Source of the DNA: Methylophilales bacterium UBA4017
GTDB lineage: Bacteria; Pseudomonadota; Gammaproteobacteria; Burkholderiales; Methylophilaceae
Assembly (NCBI GenBank): GCA_002384685.1
Contig: DGAZ01000036.1
Location: 1 to 42,547, forward strand
Direction: 5' to 3'
Length of the DNA: 42,547 bases
Below the pieces are notes generated by a model, which had not been told where the DNA came from, made no database searches, and worked only from the letters and a program-made list of their open reading frames with translations. Positions 1-6,941 of this stretch are shown piece by piece. The first letter of the stretch is position 1, and every line of letters begins with the position of its first letter. A program made the translations under genes and the position numbers.

Positions 1-69
1 TAGCTCAGTTGGTAGAGCCCTGGATTGTGATTCCAGTTGTCGTGGGTTCGAGCCCCATCAGCCACCCCA
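1..69 (+). tRNA. tRNA-His (GTG), 5' end cut by window edge
   Basis: The window opens inside the D-arm side of a tRNA. The anticodon stem-loop has GTG in its loop, the T-arm carries GGTTCGAGCC, and the 3' acceptor strand CAGCCAC is followed by discriminator C and an encoded CCA at 67-69. A C discriminator opposite the expected extra G-1 is the tRNA-His hallmark. About eight 5' bases lie outside the window. Confidence 0.93.
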
Positions 70-130
70 TTATTAAAATTATCCTTCCAAATCTTTTTTG
101 AAACGTATAAATTCCTTTAGAATTGAGCAT

Positions 131-880
131 ATGCAAGATAATCAATTAGAAAGGTACAGCCGACATATTCTTTTGCCAGAAATTGAGTATGCTGGACAAG
201 AAAAATTACTTAACAGTCATGCTTTGATTGTTGGTGCAGGCGGCTTAGGCTCTCCAGTAGCAATTTATTTGGCTTCGTCTGGAGTGGGAACTCTTACAGT
301 TTGTGATTTTGATGATGTAGATCTCAGTAATTTACAAAGACAAATATTACATTCTGAATCGACCATAGGTATCAATAAGGCAGTATCCGCTAAACACTTT
401 CTTAATAACGTTAACCTGGAAGTTAATGTCATAACAGTAGAGGACAAACTAGATATAGCCTCCATGAAAAAAGTTGCTACCAATGCAGATGTCATTATCG
501 ACTGTTCAGACAACTTTACTACTCGATATGCTCTCAATCAGATTGCATTCGACTTAAAAAAACCGTTAGTCTCAGGAGCAGCTATAAAGTTTGAGGGACA
601 ACTCAGTGTATTTGATTTTAGAAACCCTCTTTCTCCTTGTTACGAGTGTTTATTCCCAGACACCCAAGATGATCAGGAATTACGATGCTCAGATCATGGT
701 GTTTTTGCGCCTTTGGTAGGAATGATTGGCTCAGCACAAGCAGCCGAGGCAATAAAAATACTCTTAAGTATTGGCGAGACTTTGGTAGGGTCATTGGGAA
801 CACTTGATATTAAGAGTATGAAATGGCAAATATTTACGGTAAAAAAAGACCCAGCTTGCAAGGTTTGTTCAGACAAATAG
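131..880 (+). CDS. moeB: MoeB/ThiF/HesA family E1-like adenylyltransferase
   Basis: The protein should adenylate the C-terminal Gly-Gly of a small ubiquitin-like sulfur carrier (MoaD for molybdopterin or ThiS for thiamine). The sequence shows an N-terminal QLERYSRHILLPEI segment, a GAGGLGS nucleotide-binding loop near residues 35-41, a DFDDVDLSNLQRQ segment, and two CxxC pairs (CYEC and the C-terminal CKVC) that form the structural zinc site. ATG at 131 is preferred because the protein then begins just before the conserved segment; an in-frame TTG at 98 would add eleven unconserved residues. The length of 249 residues is normal. MoeB and ThiF cannot be separated from sequence alone, and no moa or thi gene is adjacent. 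It lies between tRNA-His and valS on the same strand. Confidence 0.85.
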   Translation: MQDNQLERYSRHILLPEIEYAGQEKLLNSHALIVGAGGLGSPVAIYLASSGVGTLTVCDFDDVDLSNLQRQILHSESTIGINKAVSAKHFLNNVNLEVNVITVEDKLDIASMKKVATNADVIIDCSDNFTTRYALNQIAFDLKKPLVSGAAIKFEGQLSVFDFRNPLSPCYECLFPDTQDDQELRCSDHGVFAPLVGMIGSAQAAEAIKILLSIGETLVGSLGTLDIKSMKWQIFTVKKDPACKVCSDK

Positions 881-940
881 CTCAGTGCCGCAACAAAGCT
901 ACCATGATAGAATTATGATCTTACTAAAGAAAAACTTTTC

Positions 941-3745
941 ATGAAAAAAGAATTACCTAAATCATTTGCTCCAGTAGATATTGAAAATAAATGGTATGAA
1001 TTTTGGGAGTCTAAGGGTTATTACCAGATTGGCCAAGATGATACAAAGCTAGAGAACTTTTCTATTTTACTGCCCCCTCCTAATGTCACTGGTCAGCTTC
1101 ATATGGGGCATGGGTTTAACCAAACACTAATGGACATGCTAACTCGGTATCATCGGATGAAGGGCGACAACACGCTTTGGCAGCCAGGTACCGACCATGC
1201 AGGCATTGCTACGCAAATTGTTGTAGAAAGACAGTTAGATCAGCAAGGCATTTCACGCCATGATTTAGGGCGAGAGAAATTTATTGAAAAAGTTTGGGAA
1301 TGGAAGAATTTTTCAGGCGGAGCGATTACTAAACAAATGCGACGTCTAGGGACTTCACCCGATTGGAGCAGAGAGCGATTTACAATGGACGAAGGATTGT
1401 CCAAAAGTGTAACGGAGGTTTTTGTAAAGCTATACCGTGATGGATTAATTTATCGTGGGAAAAGACTGGTGAATTGGGACGTGACTTTGCAAACTGCGGT
1501 ATCAGATCTTGAGGTAGTTCAAGAGGATGGAAATGGCTTTTTATGGCACATTAATTATCCGCTCACTGATAGCAAAACTAGCCTCACTATTGCAACTACA
1601 AGACCAGAGACTATGCTGGGCGACTCAGCGCTCATGGTTCATCCAGACGATGACCGCTATAAAAAATACATTGGAAAGACGGTTCTTATTCCTCTAATAG
1701 ACAGGGAAATTCCTATTATTGCTGATGATTACGTAGATCCAACTTTTGGAACAGGAGTAGTTAAGGTGACTCCAGCGCACGACTTTAATGATTACGCTGT
1801 AGGTCAAAGACATAATCTGCCTATGATTAATATTTTAACCTTAGATGGGCATATTAATGAAAACGGAACACCTCTTTATGAAGGAATGGATAGGTTTGAG
1901 GCGAGAAAAAAAATTATTGAAGATCTTAAGGCAAAGTCTTATTTAGAAAAAATAGAAAAACATGCATTAAAAATTCCTAAAGGCGACAGAACAGGGACAG
2001 TTATTGAGCCTATGTTAACCGACCAGTGGTATGTTGCAATGACAAAAAGTAATCCAGCAAATGGCAAAAGTATTGCGCAGGAGGCGTTGGATGTAGTGAA
2101 GACTGGAGAGATTAAGTTTTACCCAGAAAATTGGGTTAATACCTACAATCAATGGCTAGAAAATATTCAGGACTGGTGTATTTCTCGACAGCTTTGGTGG
2201 GGCCACCAGATACCAGCATGGTATGGAGATAATCAAGAGATTTTCGTGGCACACACATTAGAGGAAGCGCAGAGCTTGGCAAAGAAGGATGGCTACACGG
2301 GCGAACTAAGAAGAGATGACGATGTGTTAGATACCTGGTTTTCTTCAGCGCTATGGCCGTTTTCTACATTAGATTGGACCCCAGAATATCCTGCACAATC
2401 TAATTCAGCCTTAGATAGATATTTACCCTCCTCAGTCCTTGTAACAGGCTTCGATATTATCTTTTTCTGGGTGGCGCGTATGGTGATGATGACAAAGTAT
2501 GTCACGAACCAGATTCCCTTTAAGCATGTGTATGTCCATGGATTGATACGTGATGCAGAAGGCCAAAAAATGAGTAAATCGAAAGGCAATGTTCTTGATC
2601 CAATAGATTTAATTGATGGCATTTCCTTGAATGACTTATTGAAGAAACGAACCACAGGCTTGATGAATCCAAAACAAGCAGAATCGATTATTAAGAAGAC
2701 AACTAAAGAATTTCCAGAGGGTATTTCATCCTATGGTACTGACGCACTGCGTTTCACTTTTGCCAGTCTTGCAAGTCCTGGAAGAGACATCAAATTTGAT
2801 TTGCAGCGATGCGATGGCTACCGAAATTTTTGTAATAAATTATGGAATGCTTCCAGGTTTGTTTTAATGAATTGCGATACGGATGACAACGGTTTTGATG
2901 AATGTGTCGATGGATATTTAAACTTTTCAAAAGCAGATAGATGGATTGTGAGCAGGCTGCAATTGACCTTAAAGAACATTGAGCGAGCTTATGAAGACTA
3001 TCGGTTCGATCTGGTTTCTCAGGAAATTTATCAATTTATTTGGGATGAGTATTGTGATTGGTACCTAGAATTAGCAAAAGTTCAAATCCAGCAAGGATGC
3101 GAAGCAGAGATGAGGGCTACCAGAAGGACCTTGTTAACTACCTTGGAAACTATCTTAAGAATAGCTCATCCTGTCATACCTTTTATTACCGAAGAAATAT
3201 GGCAAATCATTGGCCCTATGACTTTGAAGAATAATGACTCCATTATGTTAGAACCATTTCCTCAATCAAGAGAAGAGAAAGTTGACGCAGAGTCAGTCAA
3301 ATGGATGGGTACGCTAAAACAAATGGTAGAGCATTGCAGAAGTCTGAGAGGGGAGATGAATATCTCTCCAGCAGAAAAGATACCCCTGGCTTTAGCAGGA
3401 AATGCTGCAGAAGCCGCAACGTTCATACCGTACTTAATTGGTTTGGCCAAGCTTTCTAGCGTAGAGGTCAGTGACGACCTACCAAAAAAAGAAGCTCCAG
3501 TAGCAATCATTGACGACTATAAGTTAATGTTGAATATTGAGATAGACGTCGAGGTGGAAAAGGAAAGATTACAAAAAGAAATAACTCGCCTAGAGAATGA
3601 AATTAATAAAGCTCATTCTAAATTGGATAATGCGAATTTTGTTGCCAAAGCACCATCTGAGGTTATTAGCCAAGAAAAAGATAGGCTAGAGAGTTTTACT
3701 GCCTCAAAGACAAAGTTTATTAAACAACTTCGAAATTTGAACTAA
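941..3745 (+). CDS. valS: valyl-tRNA synthetase
   Basis: This cytoplasmic class I synthetase charges tRNA-Val. The HIGH signature appears as HMGH near residue 56, inside PPPNVTGQLHMGHG. KMSKS is present in GQKMSKSKGN near residue 545. Between them is the CP1 editing domain (TTRPETMLGDSA, then GTGVVKVTPAHDFND). The anticodon-binding domain follows, and the last 65 residues form the ValS coiled-coil arm (EKERLQKEITRLENEI). At 934 residues it has the usual length, with no sign of damage. It starts 60 nt after the MoeB/ThiF gene. Its stop codon shares the tetranucleotide at 3742-3745 with the convergent TusA-like gene. Confidence 0.98.
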   Translation: MKKELPKSFAPVDIENKWYEFWESKGYYQIGQDDTKLENFSILLPPPNVTGQLHMGHGFNQTLMDMLTRYHRMKGDNTLWQPGTDHAGIATQIVVERQLDQQGISRHDLGREKFIEKVWEWKNFSGGAITKQMRRLGTSPDWSRERFTMDEGLSKSVTEVFVKLYRDGLIYRGKRLVNWDVTLQTAVSDLEVVQEDGNGFLWHINYPLTDSKTSLTIATTRPETMLGDSALMVHPDDDRYKKYIGKTVLIPLIDREIPIIADDYVDPTFGTGVVKVTPAHDFNDYAVGQRHNLPMINILTLDGHINENGTPLYEGMDRFEARKKIIEDLKAKSYLEKIEKHALKIPKGDRTGTVIEPMLTDQWYVAMTKSNPANGKSIAQEALDVVKTGEIKFYPENWVNTYNQWLENIQDWCISRQLWWGHQIPAWYGDNQEIFVAHTLEEAQSLAKKDGYTGELRRDDDVLDTWFSSALWPFSTLDWTPEYPAQSNSALDRYLPSSVLVTGFDIIFFWVARMVMMTKYVTNQIPFKHVYVHGLIRDAEGQKMSKSKGNVLDPIDLIDGISLNDLLKKRTTGLMNPKQAESIIKKTTKEFPEGISSYGTDALRFTFASLASPGRDIKFDLQRCDGYRNFCNKLWNASRFVLMNCDTDDNGFDECVDGYLNFSKADRWIVSRLQLTLKNIERAYEDYRFDLVSQEIYQFIWDEYCDWYLELAKVQIQQGCEAEMRATRRTLLTTLETILRIAHPVIPFITEEIWQIIGPMTLKNNDSIMLEPFPQSREEKVDAESVKWMGTLKQMVEHCRSLRGEMNISPAEKIPLALAGNAAEAATFIPYLIGLAKLSSVEVSDDLPKKEAPVAIIDDYKLMLNIEIDVEVEKERLQKEITRLENEINKAHSKLDNANFVAKAPSEVISQEKDRLESFTASKTKFIKQLRNLN

Positions 3746-3972
3746 GCTTTTTCAATAAAGAACGTTGTTACGCTTTCATGATCCTCAATGGATAAAATTT
3801 TATGCCCGGTTTGCTTGCAGAAAAAATCAAAATCTTTTTTTGCGTCTTTGTCCGTAGTCATGATTTTTAGCACCCCTTTTCTTTCAAGCTGGTTCAGGCC
3901 TTTCTTACACTTGAGGATAGGCATTGGGCACTTTAATCCTATGGCATCGACTTCCGCATCAAAGTTAATCAT
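3742..3972 (-). CDS. TusA-family sulfurtransferase / sulfur carrier
   Basis: This is a small 76-residue protein of the TusA/SirA fold. The family motif LKCPMPILKCKK has the persulfide-carrying Cys at residue 15 in CPxP; a second Cys follows at residue 22. TusA-like proteins relay sulfur between rhodaneses or desulfurases and acceptors. The gene overlaps the upstream rhodanese by 4 nt (ATGA type), so the two are probably translationally coupled and may hand over persulfide sulfur. Whether this is the housekeeping TusA for tRNA thiolation or an accessory paralogue cannot be decided here. Confidence 0.85.
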   Translation of the reverse strand: MINFDAEVDAIGLKCPMPILKCKKGLNQLERKGVLKIMTTDKDAKKDFDFFCKQTGHKILSIEDHESVTTFFIEKA

Positions 3973-4280
3973 TTCTGCGTAAACTCATACCCAGCTTGAT
4001 GCCAAGCTAGAACACCACCAACTAAGTTGTATATATTATTAAACTGATGTCCCTCAGCGAGTAAGCCGGCAGTTCCAGAACGAACACCAACGTGACAATA
4101 AAATACATAATGATGGTCTGAATTTTGTTGCTCTAGCCAAGTATTTATCGAAGCTAGAGGCACATGCAATGCATTTTTTATCATGCCTTGGGCAACTTCG
4201 TTATCGTTTCTAACATCCACCAGAAGCACATCTTTTTCATTAAGTAGAGTGGTTAGTTCGTGAGGGCCAATATTTTTCAC
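3969..4280 (-). CDS. single-domain rhodanese-like sulfurtransferase
   Basis: A 103-residue protein that is a single rhodanese domain. It has the DVRNDNE motif at about 22-28 and the active-site loop YCHVGVRSG with catalytic Cys62, followed by the family's NLVGGVLAWHQAGY ending. The Cys loop is complete, so activity is expected, probably with thiosulfate or a persulfide donor. It lies 8 nt after the ferritin-like gene and overlaps the TusA-like gene, so the three genes look like one transcript. There is no signal peptide, so it should be cytoplasmic. Confidence 0.9.
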   Translation of the reverse strand: MKNIGPHELTTLLNEKDVLLVDVRNDNEVAQGMIKNALHVPLASINTWLEQQNSDHHYVFYCHVGVRSGTAGLLAEGHQFNNIYNLVGGVLAWHQAGYEFTQK

Positions 4281-4288
4281 AGGTAATG

Positions 4289-4738
4289 TTACTTACTAAA
4301 AGGCTCTACGTCACCTGGATTCCTCAACATTTTATCGACCTCACCAAGGTGTAACTCTTCGGTATAAATCATAGTTCTTGCATACTCTTCGAGCATAATA
4401 GATTCACCTTCCACTAAAGCAAGTAAGGCCTTATAAGAGTTTAGTGAATCTCTCTCATGATCGAGTGACTCTCTAAGGATGGTCCCAATATCATGATTGT
4501 GTGTTTCAAGAAGGGGACCAATTGCTAGGGAGGGATGACCACCAAGGTTAGTAATTAATTCCCCAGCTTGATTTGCATGTGCAAGAGACTCGGTAGCCTG
4601 GCCACGTAACCAGCTCGTAATAGGTATCCTACCATAGCCATACACCATCAAGGCGTAATGCGTGTATCTTACAACACCCGCTAGTTCGAATTCTAGAATA
4701 GTATTTAATGCATCTATAATTTTTTGATTATCTTTCAT
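4289..4738 (-). CDS. ferritin-like diiron protein (bacterioferritin-related)
   Basis: A 149-residue four-helix protein of the ferritin-like superfamily. Likely metal ligands are the Glu in ILEFELAGVVRY, Glu and His in ESLAHA, Glu and His in ESLDHERD, and the cluster EEYARTM...EELHLGEVDKML. Annotated relatives are called bacterioferritin or ferritin-like, but the second-helix pattern ExxxHA differs from the ExxH of classical Bfr, and I see no obvious haem-ligand Met. The start is ATG at 4738: a GGAG Shine-Dalgarno sits six bases upstream, whereas a longer reading from TTG at 4750 would place the Shine-Dalgarno inside the gene. A TATAAT at 4768-4773 and a Fur-box-like repeat at 4797-4815 lie upstream, so iron control is plausible. 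It is the first gene of the ferritin-rhodanese-TusA unit. Confidence 0.85.
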   Translation of the reverse strand: MKDNQKIIDALNTILEFELAGVVRYTHYALMVYGYGRIPITSWLRGQATESLAHANQAGELITNLGGHPSLAIGPLLETHNHDIGTILRESLDHERDSLNSYKALLALVEGESIMLEEYARTMIYTEELHLGEVDKMLRNPGDVEPFSK

Positions 4739-4767
4739 ATTGATCTCCAATAAGTGTGTTTAGAATG

Positions 4768-4773
4768 ATTATA
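4768..4773 (-). promoter_or_regulatory. probable -10 element of the ferritin-like gene
   Basis: On the minus strand this reads TATAAT, a perfect sigma-70 -10 hexamer, 30-35 nt before the ATG at 4738. No good -35 hexamer is seen at the right spacing. The Fur-box-like repeat lies just beyond the -35 region, as would fit a regulated promoter. Confidence 0.5.
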
Positions 4774-4796
4774 CCGATAGGAAAAAATATTATCGG

Positions 4797-4815
4797 AATG
4801 AGAATTATTGTCATT
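4797..4815. promoter_or_regulatory. Fur-box-like inverted repeat upstream of the ferritin-like gene
   Basis: The 19 bases AATGAGAATTATTGTCATT form a 9-1-9 inverted repeat with a single mismatched pair. They closely resemble known proteobacterial Fur sites (AATGATAAT-type half sites). The site is about 60 bp before the ferritin-like ATG, just upstream of its likely promoter. Whether Fur would activate or repress here is unknown. Confidence 0.55.
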
Positions 4816-4834
4816 CTTATATTATAAGAATGAC
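4810..4834. repeat. perfect 25-nt palindrome between MAPEG and ferritin-like genes
   Basis: Arms 4810-4821 and 4823-4834 are exact reverse complements of 12 bases around a single central base. The element includes the stop codon of the MAPEG gene and overlaps the Fur-box-like sequence. It is AT-rich with no following T-run, so it looks more like a protein-binding palindrome than an intrinsic terminator. Confidence 0.7.
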
Positions 4835-5217
4835 ATAGCGATAGAAAAGAGATTTAGTCCAGACATAATCATTAAAGACCAGAAGGTACACTTTATTCCC
4901 TTCACCCTTAAATCAATATCCATTTCGTCCTTTAGAAAAGATTGCGCATGTAAGAATCTTCCGCCTAAAAAGAGCCCACCCACCAACACAATAATAACTG
5001 CATTAAACTTGTTTACTTCTAGGCAGGCCATTAAGATTAAGCCTATGGGTACGTATTCATTAAAATTTGCGTGGGCTCGGATAGCTTTCTCTAGGTTTTC
5101 AGATTTTCCATGTCCAAGAGATATTTTTTTTTCACGACGAAGTCGGATCACATTCTTGGCAAGCTTAATGTAAATTAAAGTCAAAATTGATGCAAAAAAA
5201 GCGGTAATTAATAACAT
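4822..5217 (-). CDS. MAPEG family integral membrane protein
   Basis: A 131-residue membrane protein with about four hydrophobic segments and the MAPEG signature around residues 47-62 (RAHANFNEYVPIGLIL). MAPEG proteins (microsomal glutathione transferase-like) act on lipophilic electrophiles or peroxides in membranes; bacterial members are mostly uncharacterised. The gene starts 3 nt after the ROK kinase gene ends, so they probably share a transcript. The role here cannot be inferred further. Confidence 0.85.
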   Translation of the reverse strand: MLLITAFFASILTLIYIKLAKNVIRLRREKKISLGHGKSENLEKAIRAHANFNEYVPIGLILMACLEVNKFNAVIIVLVGGLFLGGRFLHAQSFLKDEMDIDLRVKGIKCTFWSLMIMSGLNLFSIAMSFL

Positions 5218-5220
5218 AGG

Positions 5221-6111
5221 TTAATTCCTAGACAGTAGTGCGGCACCAATAACACCTGCCGAATCCCCCAGCATATTTTTTACTATGGGGGTGGTTGGGT
5301 GTTCATGAAATATCTTATTATAAGCTAGTTTTTTCCCCGCATCATAAAGACCTGAGTGATTCGATAGTCCTCCACCAAGGACAACAATATCAGGATCAAT
5401 AGTGTTGATAACATTGCCTAGCGCGAAACCGAAGTTAGCATAAAAATTATTTAAAATAATATGGTCTTTTTCCGTAAATGTTTTTTTATTAAAAAATTGT
5501 TCTGCAGTAGTGTGATAAATATTATTTTCTCGTAGGATTTTTTCAAGCCCGCCACCAGAGATATAGGTTTCAACGCAGCCCCTTTTACCACAATAACATT
5601 CAGGGCCATTAGTATTGATAACCGTGTGTCCCCATTCACCAGCGATTTGCTGGGGCCCAATGCGAATAGATTGATTAATAACAAACCCTCCCCCACACCC
5701 TGTTCCCATGATCACTCCGAAGACTAAAGAATGGCCTTTTCCAGCACCCATAACAGCTTCTGCCAAGGCAAAGCAATTAGCATCATTTTCTACATATATT
5801 TCATGTTGAATTTTTGCTTCAATTAATTTTTTTAACGGTAGGCCATTTAAGCATAGGGTATTGGAATTCCTCATGAGTCCCTTATCAATGCACAAGGATC
5901 CTGGGGTCCCCACTCCAATGCTATGGGAAGCACCTTTGATAGATTCTTTTGCATCCTCGTATAATAAGCTTATTTTCCTGATAATATGTTCAGCGCCTTT
6001 TGCGCTTTCGGTAGGTAATCTTTTTTTGTACTTTGGGATTAGGTTCGCGTCGAGAATAGCTATCTCTATCTTAGTTCCACCAAGATCGATTCCAATGTGA
6101 TAGTTTTTCAT
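5221..6111 (-). CDS. ROK family sugar kinase (glucokinase/fructokinase type)
   Basis: An actin-fold kinase with the ATP-binding DLGGTKIE motif at the N terminus and a second phosphate motif (GVIMGTGCGGGFV). The substrate-side GEWGH is followed by the ROK zinc motif CYCGKRGCVETYISG (GEWGHx(n)CxCGxxGCxE), whose His and three Cys residues are all present. The catalytic Asp sits in VENDANCFALAEA. The length of about 296 residues is normal. Adjacent ATG codons at 6114 and 6111 are both possible; the second has better spacing to the AAGGG upstream. The closest described functions are fructokinase, glucokinase or N-acetylhexosamine kinase, and specificity cannot be read from sequence. In a genome with a transporter-less PTS, such a kinase may supply sugar phosphates. 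Confidence 0.88.
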   Translation of the reverse strand: MKNYHIGIDLGGTKIEIAILDANLIPKYKKRLPTESAKGAEHIIRKISLLYEDAKESIKGASHSIGVGTPGSLCIDKGLMRNSNTLCLNGLPLKKLIEAKIQHEIYVENDANCFALAEAVMGAGKGHSLVFGVIMGTGCGGGFVINQSIRIGPQQIAGEWGHTVINTNGPECYCGKRGCVETYISGGGLEKILRENNIYHTTAEQFFNKKTFTEKDHIILNNFYANFGFALGNVINTIDPDIVVLGGGLSNHSGLYDAGKKLAYNKIFHEHPTTPIVKNMLGDSAGVIGAALLSRN

Positions 6112-6185
6112 CATAGCCCTTGAATCTTATCAAGATTTCTTGAATAAGGATAATAGAAAGAGGAGGTAGTGGGAGGGTATTAAGA

Positions 6186-6261
6186 TGGTGGCCGGAGACA
6201 GAATCGAACTGTCGACACGAGGATTTTCAATCCACTGCTCTACCGACTGAGCTATCCGGCC
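6186..6261 (-). tRNA. tRNA-Phe (GAA)
   Basis: A complete 76-nt cloverleaf on the minus strand. The acceptor stem starts GGCCGGA at 6261, the D-loop contains AGCTCAGTCGGTAGAGC, the anticodon GAA sits in TGAAAAT, the T-arm has GTTCGATTC, and CCA is encoded at 6186-6188. It lies between the BtuM-like gene and the ROK kinase. No integrase or duplicated 3' end is seen nearby, so there is no sign of an attachment site. Confidence 0.97.
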
Positions 6262-6326
6262 ATCAAAACTTTAAGTGCGAAATTATATCAAACTTATCGG
6301 ATTTATAGTTTCTTAGATACAAGTAT

Positions 6327-6887
6327 TTAATTACTGCGTACTTCTAGTCCAACTCGCTCATGACTTCTTATTACTTTCAAAATAACGAATAAAATGATTG
6401 CATAGCCTATGTTTGAGAGTAAATAGGTCCATAAATTATCCTGAAAAAAAGATAATAAGCTGTAAGCAGTGCTTGAAGATAATATATAAAGGTAATAATG
6501 ACTTCCGTACGATATCAAAAAGCTTAGCAAGATGACCCATAGGATGCTTTGGCTAAATGTAGAAAAATTAGTGATTTTTAGTCGGCTTGCAACGAACCAT
6601 GCCAAAGGATAAATAGAGAGGTGGAGTAGGTAGCCAACATTCAACAGACCTATCTCAGTGTAATTTTCTTTATAAATCACAAGGCTATCAATAAATATAA
6701 TAGTAAAAATAAATAGTGCTAATAGTCTGGCAGGTTTAAACAAAAGACCAGCAGCAAAAAAAATAATAAGACTGGCATCAGGCATAGAAAAAGATGTTAG
6801 CTCGTGACTAAACCTTGTTAGAAACATAAAAAATAACAGTGCACCAATCGTAATGATTTTAGGAGGATTCATTTCTATTTTTTGCAT
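6327..6887 (-). CDS. BtuM-like cobalamin-related inner-membrane protein
   Basis: A roughly 186-residue, strongly hydrophobic protein with about six membrane segments and a charged C-terminal tail. It follows btuB by 30-50 nt on the same strand, downstream of a cobalamin riboswitch, so it is very likely part of the B12-uptake unit. Size, topology and the early PDASLIIFFAAG segment resemble BtuM, the solitary ECF S-component-like B12 transporter described in Thiobacillus denitrificans; this match is from memory. BtuM has a conserved Cys used for decyanation, and this protein contains no Cys at all. The start is uncertain: TTG 6905, ATG 6899 and ATG 6887 are possible. The last is preferred because GAGAAA precedes it at normal spacing. 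Confidence 0.6.
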   Translation of the reverse strand: MQKIEMNPPKIITIGALLFFMFLTRFSHELTSFSMPDASLIIFFAAGLLFKPARLLALFIFTIIFIDSLVIYKENYTEIGLLNVGYLLHLSIYPLAWFVASRLKITNFSTFSQSILWVILLSFLISYGSHYYLYILSSSTAYSLLSFFQDNLWTYLLSNIGYAIILFVILKVIRSHERVGLEVRSN

Positions 6888-6941
6888 AATATTTCTCATT
6901 AACAATGGTTAACAAATTCTAACATCTAGACTCGCTTTTTT

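Noticed and set aside
2293..2655. 120-residue open frame antisense to valS
   Set aside because: It lies wholly within the conserved valS catalytic region, has no family resemblance, and is explained as a shadow frame.
6186..6261. tRNA-Phe as an integration site
   Set aside because: There is no integrase, no duplicated tRNA 3' end and no foreign-looking genes next to it.
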